A stretch of DNA of 64,000 nt, from assembly GCA_943788875.1 (NCBI GenBank), contig CALSSA010000009.1, positions 186,001 through 250,000 of the forward strand, in the 5' to 3' direction. The stretch comes from an uncultured Pseudomonadales bacterium (lineage in GTDB: Bacteria > Pseudomonadota > Gammaproteobacteria > Pseudomonadales > Porticoccaceae). Made by a program: the position numbers and the translations under genes. The notes beneath the pieces are model-generated. The model made no database searches, was not told where the DNA came from, and saw only the letters and a list, made by a program, of their open reading frames with translations. How positions within the stretch are numbered: the first letter of the stretch is position 1; every line of letters begins with the position of its first letter. Below, piece by piece: positions 30,276 to 38,758 of this stretch.

Positions 30276-32432
30276 CTAGGAAAAGAATGATTCGCCTTTG
30301 GCAGCCATTTGGCGAAGCTTTTCAGTGGGACGGTATAGTTCGCTGAGGTGTGTGTACTTATCACCACGGTCCACTATTGACTGCAGGCCTTCCTCGTCCA
30401 TCCAACGACAGATGCCACCTCTAAAGGCAGGGAAACCAACACCATAAATAAGCGCCATATCAGCCTCAGCCGGCGAAGAAACAATACCCTCCTCCAGACA
30501 GCGCACCATCTCCATCGCCATCGAAATTAACAAGCGATCGACAATCTCATCTGCATCTACCTGCTGGGCTGGACCGGCAATAGATTCAAGAAGAGCCACT
30601 GCCTCCGCATCAACCAGTTTGGCGGGCTTACCTTTTTCGTTTAGCTCGTACTTGTAATAGCCAAGACCATTTTTCTGCCCCAGACGACCAGCGTTATGGA
30701 TAGTTTCAGTAGGCCAGTTATCGCCCTTGATATAACGCTCAGGCAGTCCCTCAATCATAGAGCTATAGCAATGGATAATCGTATCTATGCCAATCACATC
30801 CATTAAATAGGCCGGGCCCATAGGCAGACCCCAGGCCTCCATTACCTTATCGACTTGCTGGAAATCAGCGCCTTCTTTTAGCAGAATCTCCAGACCAAAG
30901 GTCATTGCAAAGAGAACTCGGTTGACCAGAAATCCCGGGCAGTCATTGACCACAATAGGCTTCTTGCCAAGACCCAGAGCATAGTTGCAGACTGCAGCGA
31001 TAGTTTTATCTGAGGTCTTTTCACCGCGAATAATCTCTACCAACTTCATGGCGTGGACCGGGTTAAAGAAATGCATTCCACAGAAATTTTCCGGGCGAGC
31101 CAGAGACTCAGCCAAGCGATTAATACTAATTGTGGAGGTATTAGAGGTAATGGTTGCAGATGCTGATACCTGAGATTCAATCGCGGGTAATACCTGCTTC
31201 TTAACCGACTCCAGCTCGACTACTGCCTCGACCAGCATATCGCAGTTGGCGATGGCCTCATCATCTAGCGTAGGGGATATTTTGCTTAGAATCTGTGCGG
31301 CACCCTCTTCGCTGAGTTTACCCCGCTTCACTGACTTGCCCAGCAACTTATTGGCCTCATTAATACCAAGCTCCAGTGCCGGATCGGCAATATCTTTCAT
31401 CACCACGGGAAAGCCCCTAACCGCATTCTGGTAGGCAATGCCGCCGCCCATAATACCGGCGCCAATCACACCGGCCTGGGCTGCTGGAGGTAATTTCTCA
31501 CCCAGTGCCGCACCATAGCCCTTGGCTGTTTTGGCAATAAACTGGTCATTGAGAAACAGGCCCACCAGTGCGCGAGCCTGAGGCGTCTGAGAAATCTCAT
31601 AAAAAGCCAGGTTCTCCAGGCTAATGGCTTCATCACGACCTACAGTCGCTGCCTTGGTCATTAGCTCAACCACCTTTAGAGGTGCTGGATAATGGTTGCC
31701 AGCGGAACCCTGTATCATCGCCTGAAAGTTATCAGATAGACCACTGAGTTCCTCAGGGGCCTCAGACAGTGCGCTGTTTTTCTGAGTGCGACGGGCGCTG
31801 TAATCGCGACTGCCATCGGCATGCTCTGCCAATAGGGCCAGAGATGCCTCACGCAGGCCTTCAGGCGCCACAACCTTATCGACTGCGCCTGCGGCCAATG
31901 CCGCCTCAGGTTTTTGCTGATTACCAGAAGTGACCCATTGCACTGCAGTCGAGAAGCCCACCAGGCGCGGAAGTCGCACTGTGCCACCCCAGCCAGGCAA
32001 AATACCCAAACCAGTTTCCGGTAGCCCTACAGCGGCATTTGAGGCGATTACTCTACTATCGCAGGCGAGACAGACTTCAAATCCACCCCCCAAGGCAAAG
32101 CCATTAATAGCAACCACCGAGGGAAATGGCATATCTTCAATCTGTGAAAAAATGCTATTTGCATGCTGGGCGCCTTGCAAAAAGACTTGCTTGGAAGCCG
32201 AAAACATATCGGTAAATTCAGTGATATCGGCACCGACCACAAATACTGACTTGCCACTGGTGACCAATAGACCGCGAATATCAGCAGTATCCGCCAGAAT
32301 ATCGACGGCTTCCCGCAACTCACCCAGAGTCTCTTGGTTAAATTTATTGACTGAGCCTGACTGGTTATCAAAGTTAATTTCGGCAAAGCCATTTTCAATG
32401 GCTTTAAGGCTTAAGGTTTTTCCGCTATACAT
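30276..32432 (-). CDS. fadB: Fatty acid oxidation complex alpha subunit (FadB-like)
   Basis: Multifunctional beta-oxidation enzyme of 718 residues. The N-terminal crotonase domain keeps both catalytic Glu (GGGFEVCLACD and GLPETGLGILPG, about 111-145). The 3-hydroxyacyl-CoA dehydrogenase part has GAGIMGGGIAYQ (about 318) and the catalytic His in GMHFFNPVHAMKLVE (about 450). The closest fit is FadB/FaoA. The usual partner thiolase gene fadA is not adjacent, so the complex must be completed from elsewhere. I choose the ATG at 32432; an in-frame TTG is at 32444. Confidence 0.9.
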   Translation of the reverse strand: MYSGKTLSLKAIENGFAEINFDNQSGSVNKFNQETLGELREAVDILADTADIRGLLVTSGKSVFVVGADITEFTDMFSASKQVFLQGAQHANSIFSQIEDMPFPSVVAINGFALGGGFEVCLACDSRVIASNAAVGLPETGLGILPGWGGTVRLPRLVGFSTAVQWVTSGNQQKPEAALAAGAVDKVVAPEGLREASLALLAEHADGSRDYSARRTQKNSALSEAPEELSGLSDNFQAMIQGSAGNHYPAPLKVVELMTKAATVGRDEAISLENLAFYEISQTPQARALVGLFLNDQFIAKTAKGYGAALGEKLPPAAQAGVIGAGIMGGGIAYQNAVRGFPVVMKDIADPALELGINEANKLLGKSVKRGKLSEEGAAQILSKISPTLDDEAIANCDMLVEAVVELESVKKQVLPAIESQVSASATITSNTSTISINRLAESLARPENFCGMHFFNPVHAMKLVEIIRGEKTSDKTIAAVCNYALGLGKKPIVVNDCPGFLVNRVLFAMTFGLEILLKEGADFQQVDKVMEAWGLPMGPAYLMDVIGIDTIIHCYSSMIEGLPERYIKGDNWPTETIHNAGRLGQKNGLGYYKYELNEKGKPAKLVDAEAVALLESIAGPAQQVDADEIVDRLLISMAMEMVRCLEEGIVSSPAEADMALIYGVGFPAFRGGICRWMDEEGLQSIVDRGDKYTHLSELYRPTEKLRQMAAKGESFFS

Positions 32433-32550
32433 AGTTATTCTCAACGACAGTTATTTTGTTATGGGCTGTATTCTAACTTTGTAAAAACTTTAGTCTATGA
32501 TTTACTGTGGATTTAATATCCAGTATCAAAAATTCTAGGTTAAGCCCTTG

Positions 32551-33951
32551 ATGAATCTGCGCGAGACAATGCAAGCTGAACAACAACTAAAGGCTCTTTT
32601 TGAGCAGGCTCAGGGCTATGCTTTTGAGTATGCGGCAGGCGTTACAGATCGCAATGTGTTTCCAACCCAGGAGGCGATGACGGATCTAGAGCAGTTTGTT
32701 GAAGATATGCCAAGCCAAAGCGGAGATGCCAGCAGTATTCTGCAGCAGCTCCACCAATATGGTTCACCCGCCTCTGTAGCCCAGACTGGTGGCCGCTATT
32801 TTGGTTTTGTTAATGGCGGTATTATTCCAGTGACTCTGGCCACTAAATGGCTTACGGATTTTTGGGACCAGAATACTGCCCTGCAGGTCATGTCTCCTAT
32901 CACCTCCAAGCTTGAAGAAGTCTGTGAGCAATGGCTGCAGCAACTATTGGGTCTGCCAGAAACGACCGTCGCTGGTTTTGTTAGCGGGACCTCCTCGGCA
33001 ATCTTTTGCGGACTGGCTGCAGCCCGACTGCGCATCTATGCTAATCATGGCTGGGACTTTAATGCTCAGGGCCACAATGGCGCTCCACCGATCCGTATTA
33101 TCGCTGGCCGTCATACCCATGGGGCCGTGGTTAAAGCCATAGCTTTACTGGGCTTTGGTGTGGACAATATTGAATGGGTTGAGGGCGATGATCAGGGTCG
33201 TATTGATCCTGCAGCGATGCCAGCGCTGGATAATAGCTGCATTGTTGTACTGCAGGCTGGCAATGTAAATTCCGGGGCCTTTGACCCCTTTGAACAAATC
33301 TGTGATAGCGCCAATAGTGCCGGCGCCTGGGTGCATATTGATGGTGCTTTTGGTCTCTGGGCTGGTGGCACAGAGCGGCTCAAATATCTGACTGAGGGTA
33401 TGCATAAAGCCCATTCATGGTCAGTGGATGGCCATAAAACATTAAATACACCCTATGACAGCGGTATTCTGCTGTGTCGGGACAAAGAGGCGCTGGTCAC
33501 TGCACTGCAAGCCTCTGGGGCCTATCTGACGGCAAACTATAGCGACAGGCGCGATGGCATGATGTACACCCCAGAAATGTCGCGCCGGGCTCGCGCAATT
33601 GAGCTTTGGGCGGCGCTTAAGTATCTGGGTAGATCTGGTGTCGATGAGCTAGTCTATGGCCTGCATGAGCGAGCCGTGCAATTTGCCGAGGAACTTAGGG
33701 CCGCGGACTTCGAGATTCTGAATGATGTGGTATTTAATCAGGTGATTGTATCGCCGAGTCATGACGAAGAGATTACCCAGCAAATTCTGCAACAGATTCA
33801 GGCTTCAGGGGAATGCTGGGTGGGAAGCTCAATCTGGCAGGGCAAAAAGGTGATTCGTATCAGTGTCTGTTCCTGGGTAACCAGCGAGGAGGATATCCGT
33901 CGTTCGGCTCAGGCCTTTATCCATGCCCGAGAGATTATTTGCGGAAAATAA
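32551..33951 (+). CDS. Group II pyridoxal-dependent decarboxylase family protein
   Basis: A cytosolic PLP enzyme of 466 residues in the aspartate aminotransferase fold. GFVSGTSSAIFCGLAAAR (about 142) binds the PLP phosphate, HIDGAFGLWA (about 255) holds the ring-contacting Asp, and the Schiff-base Lys lies in SVDGHKTLNTPYDSG (about 291-305). It resembles aromatic amino acid/glutamate decarboxylase relatives, but the substrate is not readable; some relatives are aldolases or desulfurases. The ATG at 32551 follows a TTG. Its 3' end overlaps the facing methyltransferase gene by 17 bases. Confidence 0.82.
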   Translation: MNLRETMQAEQQLKALFEQAQGYAFEYAAGVTDRNVFPTQEAMTDLEQFVEDMPSQSGDASSILQQLHQYGSPASVAQTGGRYFGFVNGGIIPVTLATKWLTDFWDQNTALQVMSPITSKLEEVCEQWLQQLLGLPETTVAGFVSGTSSAIFCGLAAARLRIYANHGWDFNAQGHNGAPPIRIIAGRHTHGAVVKAIALLGFGVDNIEWVEGDDQGRIDPAAMPALDNSCIVVLQAGNVNSGAFDPFEQICDSANSAGAWVHIDGAFGLWAGGTERLKYLTEGMHKAHSWSVDGHKTLNTPYDSGILLCRDKEALVTALQASGAYLTANYSDRRDGMMYTPEMSRRARAIELWAALKYLGRSGVDELVYGLHERAVQFAEELRAADFEILNDVVFNQVIVSPSHDEEITQQILQQIQASGECWVGSSIWQGKKVIRISVCSWVTSEEDIRRSAQAFIHAREIICGK

Positions 33952-34588
33952 TCACGTCATCTGCGATAAATTCGACCTCGGCATCCCAGATATCAGCCAA
34001 ATAGTTAAAGGTGGCGACTGAGAAAAAGCTGATATGGGTAAGGTCGTTTTTGTAGTGCCAGCCCATAAAACTCGGTTTATCTGTTACCAGCTTGGTCATT
34101 AAACCCAGATAACCGCCGGGGCGAATCATGGCCCAGAGCTTGCCCAGTTCCTGGTTTGGATTGGATAGATGCTCAACCACCTCAGTGCTGGTAATAAAGT
34201 CATATTGCGCTTGCAATACTAGAGGATGGTCAGCATAGTAAATATCATACAGCGCCATCTGATGGCCCTGCTCCGCCATCATGACCGACAATGTTGGTCC
34301 CGGACCACAACCGAAATCCAACCCCTGACTCTGGGGCTTGATCCGATCTAATAAAGGTACTGTCAGTCGGCTGAGGAATCGACGGTAGTTTTGATCATCT
34401 GGCGAATTCTGATGCTGATCATAAATGGCTTTTTCATCTTCACAGCTGAGATGTTGATCAGGGGTAACAAATACCAGGCAACATTGTGGGCATTGGAGAT
34501 AGCTGCGAGCCCGATCCGACGCATAATCTACCGCGCCACAAGCCAGGCATAGAGGACAGATAATGCTGCCCTCTTGCTGCGAGTTCAT
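33935..34588 (-). CDS. Class I SAM-dependent methyltransferase with N-terminal zinc-ribbon cysteines
   Basis: A 217-residue protein. The first 35 residues carry CPLCLACG and CPQC, a likely zinc ribbon. The Rossmann methyltransferase core starts with LDFGCGPGPTLSVM (about 89) and includes the motif TSTEVVEHLSNP (about 132). The substrate is unknown; a metal-binding head on a methyltransferase is seen in several natural-product and rRNA/lipid enzymes. It lies eight bases after the iorB-like gene and is likely its operon partner. Its 3' end overlaps the PLP decarboxylase gene. Confidence 0.8.
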   Translation of the reverse strand: MNSQQEGSIICPLCLACGAVDYASDRARSYLQCPQCCLVFVTPDQHLSCEDEKAIYDQHQNSPDDQNYRRFLSRLTVPLLDRIKPQSQGLDFGCGPGPTLSVMMAEQGHQMALYDIYYADHPLVLQAQYDFITSTEVVEHLSNPNQELGKLWAMIRPGGYLGLMTKLVTDKPSFMGWHYKNDLTHISFFSVATFNYLADIWDAEVEFIADDVIIFRK

Positions 34589-34596
34589 TACTGGAT

Positions 34597-36789
34597 CTAA
34601 GCCGGTTGCAGCGGCATTGAAGTAAGTCGCTCACCCGTAGCTCTATAGACCGCGTTAGCCACCGCCGGACCCACTGGGGGCAATCCCGGCTCGCCAACGC
34701 CTGTTGGCGGCTGGTCACTCTCCACAATAATCACCTCCACCGCCGGCGCTTCATTGATACGCAGCATTTTATAATCATGGAAATTGCTTTCTTTAACGGC
34801 ACCATTTTCAATCTGAATATCGCCATAGAGCACTGCGGTCAGGCCATACATAATGGCACCTTCCATCTGCCCGCGAACAATTGCAGGGTTGACCACCTGA
34901 CCACAGTCGATGGCACAGAGAACCCGATGGACACGAATCTTACCTTTCTCAACTGAGACCTCCGCCGCCTGAGCAACATAGGACTGGAAAGACCCATGGG
35001 CCGCTATCCCTATATGCCTGCCCTCGGCTAGCTGCCAGTCTTTAAGCCCCTGTTCCACGGCCTCAAGAGCACCCAGCAGGCGTGGATTGCCCTGTAGATT
35101 ACGCTTGCGAAAATCTATGCTATCTATACCCGCCTGCTCAGCCAGTTCATCCATTACCGTCTCTTTGGCAAAAGCAGTAAAAGAATGGCCCACAGAGCGC
35201 CAGGGTGCTAGAGGCAAGCCATGATTGACCGAGGTATGACGCAGCTTTTTATTGGGGAAATCATAGTCATCAACCAGCCCCTCAACTCCTCCACCATCGA
35301 TAATCCAGCCATCATAAAGGTTCTCCAGGGCACTCACTGTCATACTGTTAACCCAGTCCGGGCTGCTCGCAAATGCGCCAGGCAACAAGCTCGATATGCT
35401 ATGAGGCGTTAGATCACCACCAGCGCGCGCCGCATCCCAGACTGTGACCAGCCCCTGACTATCAACGCCTGCATGGACCTTCATAATTGACGCCTGGCGG
35501 AACCAGCCATTTTGCACATCATTTTCTCTAGTCCAGAGAAGTTTAATAGTTTTATCTGTGGCAACTGCAACCTGGGTAGCCTCAGAGACATGACTCAAGC
35601 ACGTCCTGCGACCAAAGCCGCCACCGGAAAATAGCGAATGCACTGTGACATTTTCCACCGGCAATTGGGCATGTCTTGCCACTAGGCCGCGGGCTGTGCT
35701 TGGGCCCTGAGTACCGGCCCAGAGCTCAGCTTTGCCATTAGCGATCCGCACCACAGCATTGACTGGCTCCATGGGGGTATGGGCCAGATAGGGGGTCCAG
35801 AATTCTCGCTCCACCTGTTTGGTGGCTAACTGCAGGCCTTCTTCTATATTGCCTTCACTTTTACTGTCACCCTCACCACTATCAATAGCCGCCTGATAAT
35901 CGGCTTTTATTAGCGCAGAGCTGTAGTCGGCAAGCGCTGGCTGATCCCATGTAACGCTGAGTGCCGCTATGGCTTTTTTGGCCTGCCAGAAAGACTTGGC
36001 CACGACAGCCACACCTGAATCAATCTGCACAATATCTGTTACACCGTTTACCGCGCGAGCTGCACTATCATCAAATGATACAACCGTACCCCCGGCAACC
36101 GGACTGCGGCTTACCAGAGCATAATGCATATCAGGGAGGTCTATATCTACCCCATAGACGGCTGTGCCCGTCGACTTGGCCAATGCATCATTTCTGGCAA
36201 TGTCCTGACCAATATATTTAAAATCTGCCTTGGCTTTTAAGGGGCTGCCAACAGGTAATTCCATAGTGTCTGCGGTAGCGATAAAGTCGCTGTAAGGGTA
36301 AGTATTGCCATTGCTGACAATATGTCCATTGTCGGTGGTTAATGAACTGAGGGGCACAGCCAGATCCTGAGCAGCGGCATTGAGTAAGAGAGCCCTGGTA
36401 TCCGCAGCAACCTGCCGCAGCGGTAGATAGTGCACCCTGATGGATGAGCTGCCGCCTGTACCCTGCACGCCATACTCCGGATGTCTGTAAGCATCGTGCA
36501 CGGAGGCAAATTCCACCTGGATATCCACAGGTGACACATCCAGCTCCTCCGCAACCAATGTGGTGAGTCCCATATAGACGCCCTGACCCATCTCGTCTCT
36601 AGGGCTATAAAACACAAGTTTATTCTCTGCTGTCAGCTGAATAAAAGCATTGGGTGCTATGGCACCAGCTTCAGGTATCACCGCTGGCGTATTGTCCCCG
36701 GGCATGGCGACATAGCCTATTAACAGGCCGCCACCAACAATACCTGTGGTTTTAAGAAAGCCTCTTCGCGTCAGTTTAATTCCACTCAT
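34597..36789 (-). CDS. Molybdenum hydroxylase large subunit, IorB-like (Tat-exported)
   Basis: A xanthine-dehydrogenase-family molybdopterin-binding subunit of 730 residues, similar to isoquinoline 1-oxidoreductase beta. The N-terminus has the twin-arginine signal TRRGFLKTTGIVGGGLLIG (residues 7-25), so the folded enzyme goes to the periplasm. FSGGGFGRR (about 388) and the C-terminal GVGEPGLPPVGPAVANA, whose Glu is the catalytic base, are present. Two bases separate it from the iron-sulfur subunit upstream. No cytochrome electron acceptor or XdhC-like maturation gene is adjacent. Substrate unknown: an aldehyde or N-heterocycle is most likely. Confidence 0.87.
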   Translation of the reverse strand: MSGIKLTRRGFLKTTGIVGGGLLIGYVAMPGDNTPAVIPEAGAIAPNAFIQLTAENKLVFYSPRDEMGQGVYMGLTTLVAEELDVSPVDIQVEFASVHDAYRHPEYGVQGTGGSSSIRVHYLPLRQVAADTRALLLNAAAQDLAVPLSSLTTDNGHIVSNGNTYPYSDFIATADTMELPVGSPLKAKADFKYIGQDIARNDALAKSTGTAVYGVDIDLPDMHYALVSRSPVAGGTVVSFDDSAARAVNGVTDIVQIDSGVAVVAKSFWQAKKAIAALSVTWDQPALADYSSALIKADYQAAIDSGEGDSKSEGNIEEGLQLATKQVEREFWTPYLAHTPMEPVNAVVRIANGKAELWAGTQGPSTARGLVARHAQLPVENVTVHSLFSGGGFGRRTCLSHVSEATQVAVATDKTIKLLWTRENDVQNGWFRQASIMKVHAGVDSQGLVTVWDAARAGGDLTPHSISSLLPGAFASSPDWVNSMTVSALENLYDGWIIDGGGVEGLVDDYDFPNKKLRHTSVNHGLPLAPWRSVGHSFTAFAKETVMDELAEQAGIDSIDFRKRNLQGNPRLLGALEAVEQGLKDWQLAEGRHIGIAAHGSFQSYVAQAAEVSVEKGKIRVHRVLCAIDCGQVVNPAIVRGQMEGAIMYGLTAVLYGDIQIENGAVKESNFHDYKMLRINEAPAVEVIIVESDQPPTGVGEPGLPPVGPAVANAVYRATGERLTSMPLQPA

Positions 36790-36791
36790 GA

Positions 36792-37298
36792 CTACACCTC
36801 CTCTGATACAGGCATGGGAATAGCCACCTGAACTGCACCGGGCTGGCTCTGTTCTGCCACAGTTAAGATGGCAGTTTTAATTCTTGGATAGCAGCCACAG
36901 CGACAGATATTACCGGCCATGGCCGCTTCTACCTGAGCTTCGCTGGGATTGGGATTTTCATTGAGCAGAGCGGCGGCACTCATTATTTGTCCGGACTGAC
37001 AGTAGCCACACTGAGGTACGCCCTGCTCTGCCCAGGCCTGCTGTAATGGATGCAGATTATCTGGCGTACCCAGCCCCTCAATGGTAGTGATACTTTTGCC
37101 GACCACTGCGGCCACAGGCATAACGCAGCTGCGCTGAGCCCTGCCATCAATATGCATGGTGCAGGCGCCGCACTGGGCCATGCCGCAGCCAAATTTTGAG
37201 CCCTTGAGTTTAAAGCTGTCTCTTACTACCCACAGCAGTGGCGTGTCCGGCTCATCGTGGGATTGCACCAGTTTGCCATTGAGAGTGAATTCGATCAT
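36792..37298 (-). CDS. 2Fe-2S subunit of molybdenum hydroxylase, IorA-like
   Basis: A 168-residue electron-transfer subunit with two 2Fe-2S clusters. The ferredoxin-like N-terminal cluster uses GCGMAQCGACTMHIDG and RSC (about 38-60). The second uses CGYCQSGQI and CRCGCYPRI (about 98-140). It has no signal peptide and probably travels to the periplasm with the Tat-signal-bearing large subunit, as known for this family. First gene of the iorA-iorB-methyltransferase operon, directly behind an operator-like palindrome. Confidence 0.9.
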   Translation of the reverse strand: MIEFTLNGKLVQSHDEPDTPLLWVVRDSFKLKGSKFGCGMAQCGACTMHIDGRAQRSCVMPVAAVVGKSITTIEGLGTPDNLHPLQQAWAEQGVPQCGYCQSGQIMSAAALLNENPNPSEAQVEAAMAGNICRCGCYPRIKTAILTVAEQSQPGAVQVAIPMPVSEEV

Positions 37299-37330
37299 AC
37301 CTACCTCTTAGTTGCATCTCGCTGGGCGCT

Positions 37331-37358
37331 TTATAACATGTCACATGACATTCTATAA
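37331..37358. promoter_or_regulatory. Operator-like nested palindrome upstream of the iorA/iorB-like operon
   Basis: TTATA-AC-ATGTCA-CA-TGACAT-TC-TATAA: two nested pairs of perfect inverted arms over 28 bases, centred 46 bases upstream of the iorA-like ATG. The TTATAA on the minus strand could be a -10 box, so a dimeric repressor (TetR- or GntR-like size) bound here would block transcription. No cognate regulator gene is adjacent. Confidence 0.55.
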
Positions 37359-37445
37359 AGGCCTTTTTTTTATTGTTTTGCTTTTACGCAATTGCTAGTC
37401 ATATGTATTACTACAATTAAAATTGCCGGATCTCATGAATTCGCA

Positions 37446-37474
37446 TTGACGCAAACCGGCTCTGTCAGTATTAT
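37446..37474 (+). promoter_or_regulatory. Sigma-70 promoter of the tRNA operon
   Basis: TTGACG (37446-37451), an exact 17-base spacer and TATTAT (37469-37474), followed at once by GCGCGC. A GC-rich discriminator is typical of stringently controlled stable-RNA promoters. It lies 36 bases before tRNA-Pro. Confidence 0.75.
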
Positions 37475-37509
37475 GCGCGCTCTTGAAAGAGACCGCATGA
37501 AGACATAAT

Positions 37510-37586
37510 CGGGGATTAGCGCAGTCTGGTAGCGCGCCTGCTTTGGGAGCAGGATGTCGGGGGTTCAAATCCCTCATCCCCGACCA
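37510..37586 (+). tRNA. tRNA-Pro (TGG)
   Basis: A 77-base cloverleaf: acceptor CGGGGAT pairs with ATCCCCG, the anticodon loop is TTTGGGA (anticodon TGG), the T arm GGGGGTTCAAATCCCTC is standard and the CCA end is encoded. First of a Pro-Arg-His operon. Confidence 0.96.
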
Positions 37587-37618
37587 TTTTAGTTTGCGTT
37601 TGAAACCATGGCTTTAAC

Positions 37619-37695
37619 GGCCCGTTAGCTCAACTGGATAGAGCATCCGCCTTCTAAGCGGAAGGTTTCAGGTTCAAGTCCTGAACGGGCTACCA
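37619..37695 (+). tRNA. tRNA-Arg (TCT)
   Basis: A 77-base cloverleaf: acceptor GGCCCGT pairs with ACGGGCT (G-T at the first pair), the anticodon loop CTTCTAA gives TCT, the T arm is TCAGG-TTCAAGT-CCTGA and CCA is encoded. Confidence 0.95.
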
Positions 37696-37771
37696 AAGGC
37701 TCTTAGAACATTTTAGAGAGCGGTCAGGTGTGACTAATGCTTTTCTAGGCTAGTGACTGTTAGCTTAGAGC

Positions 37772-37818
37772 GGAAGGTGGCATAGGCTAAGAAACTTTTC
37801 TTTCTTACCCTAGCTTCC
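37772..37818 (+). other. Hairpin in the tRNA-Arg/tRNA-His spacer
   Basis: Within a 135-base spacer, GGAAG (37772) pairs with CTTCC (37814), TAGG with CCTA, and TAAGAAA with TTTCTTA around a CTTTTC loop, with one C-C mismatch and a small internal loop. It may guide processing of the tRNA precursor or survive as a small RNA. Confidence 0.45.
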
Positions 37819-37830
37819 GATACATTTAAT

Positions 37831-37907
37831 GGTGGGCGTAGCTCAGTTGGTAGAGCCCCGGATTGTGATTCCGGTGGTCGCGGGTTCAATCCCCGTCGTC
37901 CACCCCA
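37831..37907 (+). tRNA. tRNA-His (GTG)
   Basis: Acceptor GTGGGCG pairs with CGTCCAC, with the extra G at -1 encoded at 37831 opposite the discriminator C. The anticodon loop is TTGTGAT (GTG), and CCA is encoded. In Pseudomonas the same tRNAs lie near cysS and glnS, as here. Confidence 0.96.
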
Positions 37908-37929
37908 TTATTCTCTATTGTGTTTGTCC

Positions 37930-38679
37930 TTAATGGCTGCTGATTTTATCGATCATCGCAGCAATGGAGTCGCGTGCATAAGGCTGATTAATCGACCAGA
38001 TTTGCTCTGTGGTCTCAATATCCAATATTTCTTTATGGCTGTTTGTGCCTCCGGCTTGCCGCAGCGTTTGCTTGGTGCGCAACAAGAGTTCTTTTGGCAG
38101 ATCACGAATATTCGCTGTAAAGGCAAAGGCCTCTTCAACCAGCCGATCCCCAGCGACACATTTCCACGCCAAACCTTTCTCAACTGCCTCAGGGCCGCTA
38201 AGGGATTGCGAAAACAACAGCATGCCTGCCGCAGTGTTCCAATTGGCTAGCTGCCGTAACATCCAGGTATTACCGCCCCCAGGATGCAAACCCAAACCAA
38301 AGAATCTGGGCTCAAAACGCGCCTGCTCGGTAACAATTCGCACATCGCAACCCACAGCCATATTAAAGCCAGCGCCCACCGCTGGACCATTAATGGCCGC
38401 AATGGTCGGCAATGAGCAATTGGCAATACTCAAAAAGCCACTGTAAATAGTCTCTAATATTTGCTGATTGGGTGTTAAGTCAGTTAGCTGGCCACCGGCA
38501 CAAAAGGCTCGACCTACACCAGTGACGATCAGAGCCTTTACCTCTGGGTGCTCCTCTGCCTGAGCCACATAGTCAACAATCTGCCTACAGACCTCAGTAG
38601 TCAGCATATTGCGCTTATCTGGATTATTCATTGTGATCAGTGCGACATTGTCGCGAACTTCAAAGAGGACTAAAGACAT
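37930..38679 (-). CDS. Crotonase-superfamily protein lacking both hydratase glutamates
   Basis: A 249-residue enoyl-CoA hydratase/isomerase-fold protein. The oxyanion-hole motifs are present (RAFCAGGQLTDL near 63, NGPAVGAGFNMAVGCD near 98). Aligned on GGCE...GQPE of classical hydratases, the two catalytic Glu are replaced by Asn (GAGFN) and Phe (RFEPRFF). It should bind acyl-CoA but is unlikely to be a normal hydratase; thioesterase, isomerase or non-catalytic roles are open. Its ribosome-binding site lies in the last of three tandem 13-base repeats. It faces the tRNA operon. Confidence 0.82.
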   Translation of the reverse strand: MSLVLFEVRDNVALITMNNPDKRNMLTTEVCRQIVDYVAQAEEHPEVKALIVTGVGRAFCAGGQLTDLTPNQQILETIYSGFLSIANCSLPTIAAINGPAVGAGFNMAVGCDVRIVTEQARFEPRFFGLGLHPGGGNTWMLRQLANWNTAAGMLLFSQSLSGPEAVEKGLAWKCVAGDRLVEEAFAFTANIRDLPKELLLRTKQTLRQAGGTNSHKEILDIETTEQIWSINQPYARDSIAAMIDKISSH

Positions 38680-38682
38680 AGG

Positions 38683-38721
38683 TTGTTCCTTTAACTTGTT
38701 CTTTTAATTTGTTCTTTTAAT
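38683..38721. repeat. Three tandem 13-base repeats at the crotonase ribosome-binding site
   Basis: Plus-strand units TTGTTCCTTTAAC, TTGTTCTTTTAAT and TTGTTCTTTTAAT run head to tail at 38683, 38696 and 38709. On the minus strand each reads ATTAAAAGAACAA or GTTAAAGGAACAA; the copy nearest the crotonase ATG supplies the AAGGAA ribosome-binding site. Confidence 0.85.
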
Positions 38722-38758
38722 ATGACAGCGTCCAAGGATACCATTAGACCCATCAGTA

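Noticed and set aside
31930..32484. 184-codon open frame antisense to fadB
   Set aside because: Shadow of the conserved crotonase domain; composition is that of a reversed coding frame.
38683..38721. Possible CRISPR array
   Set aside because: Units are 13 bases, directly adjacent and without spacers; no cas genes are in the window.
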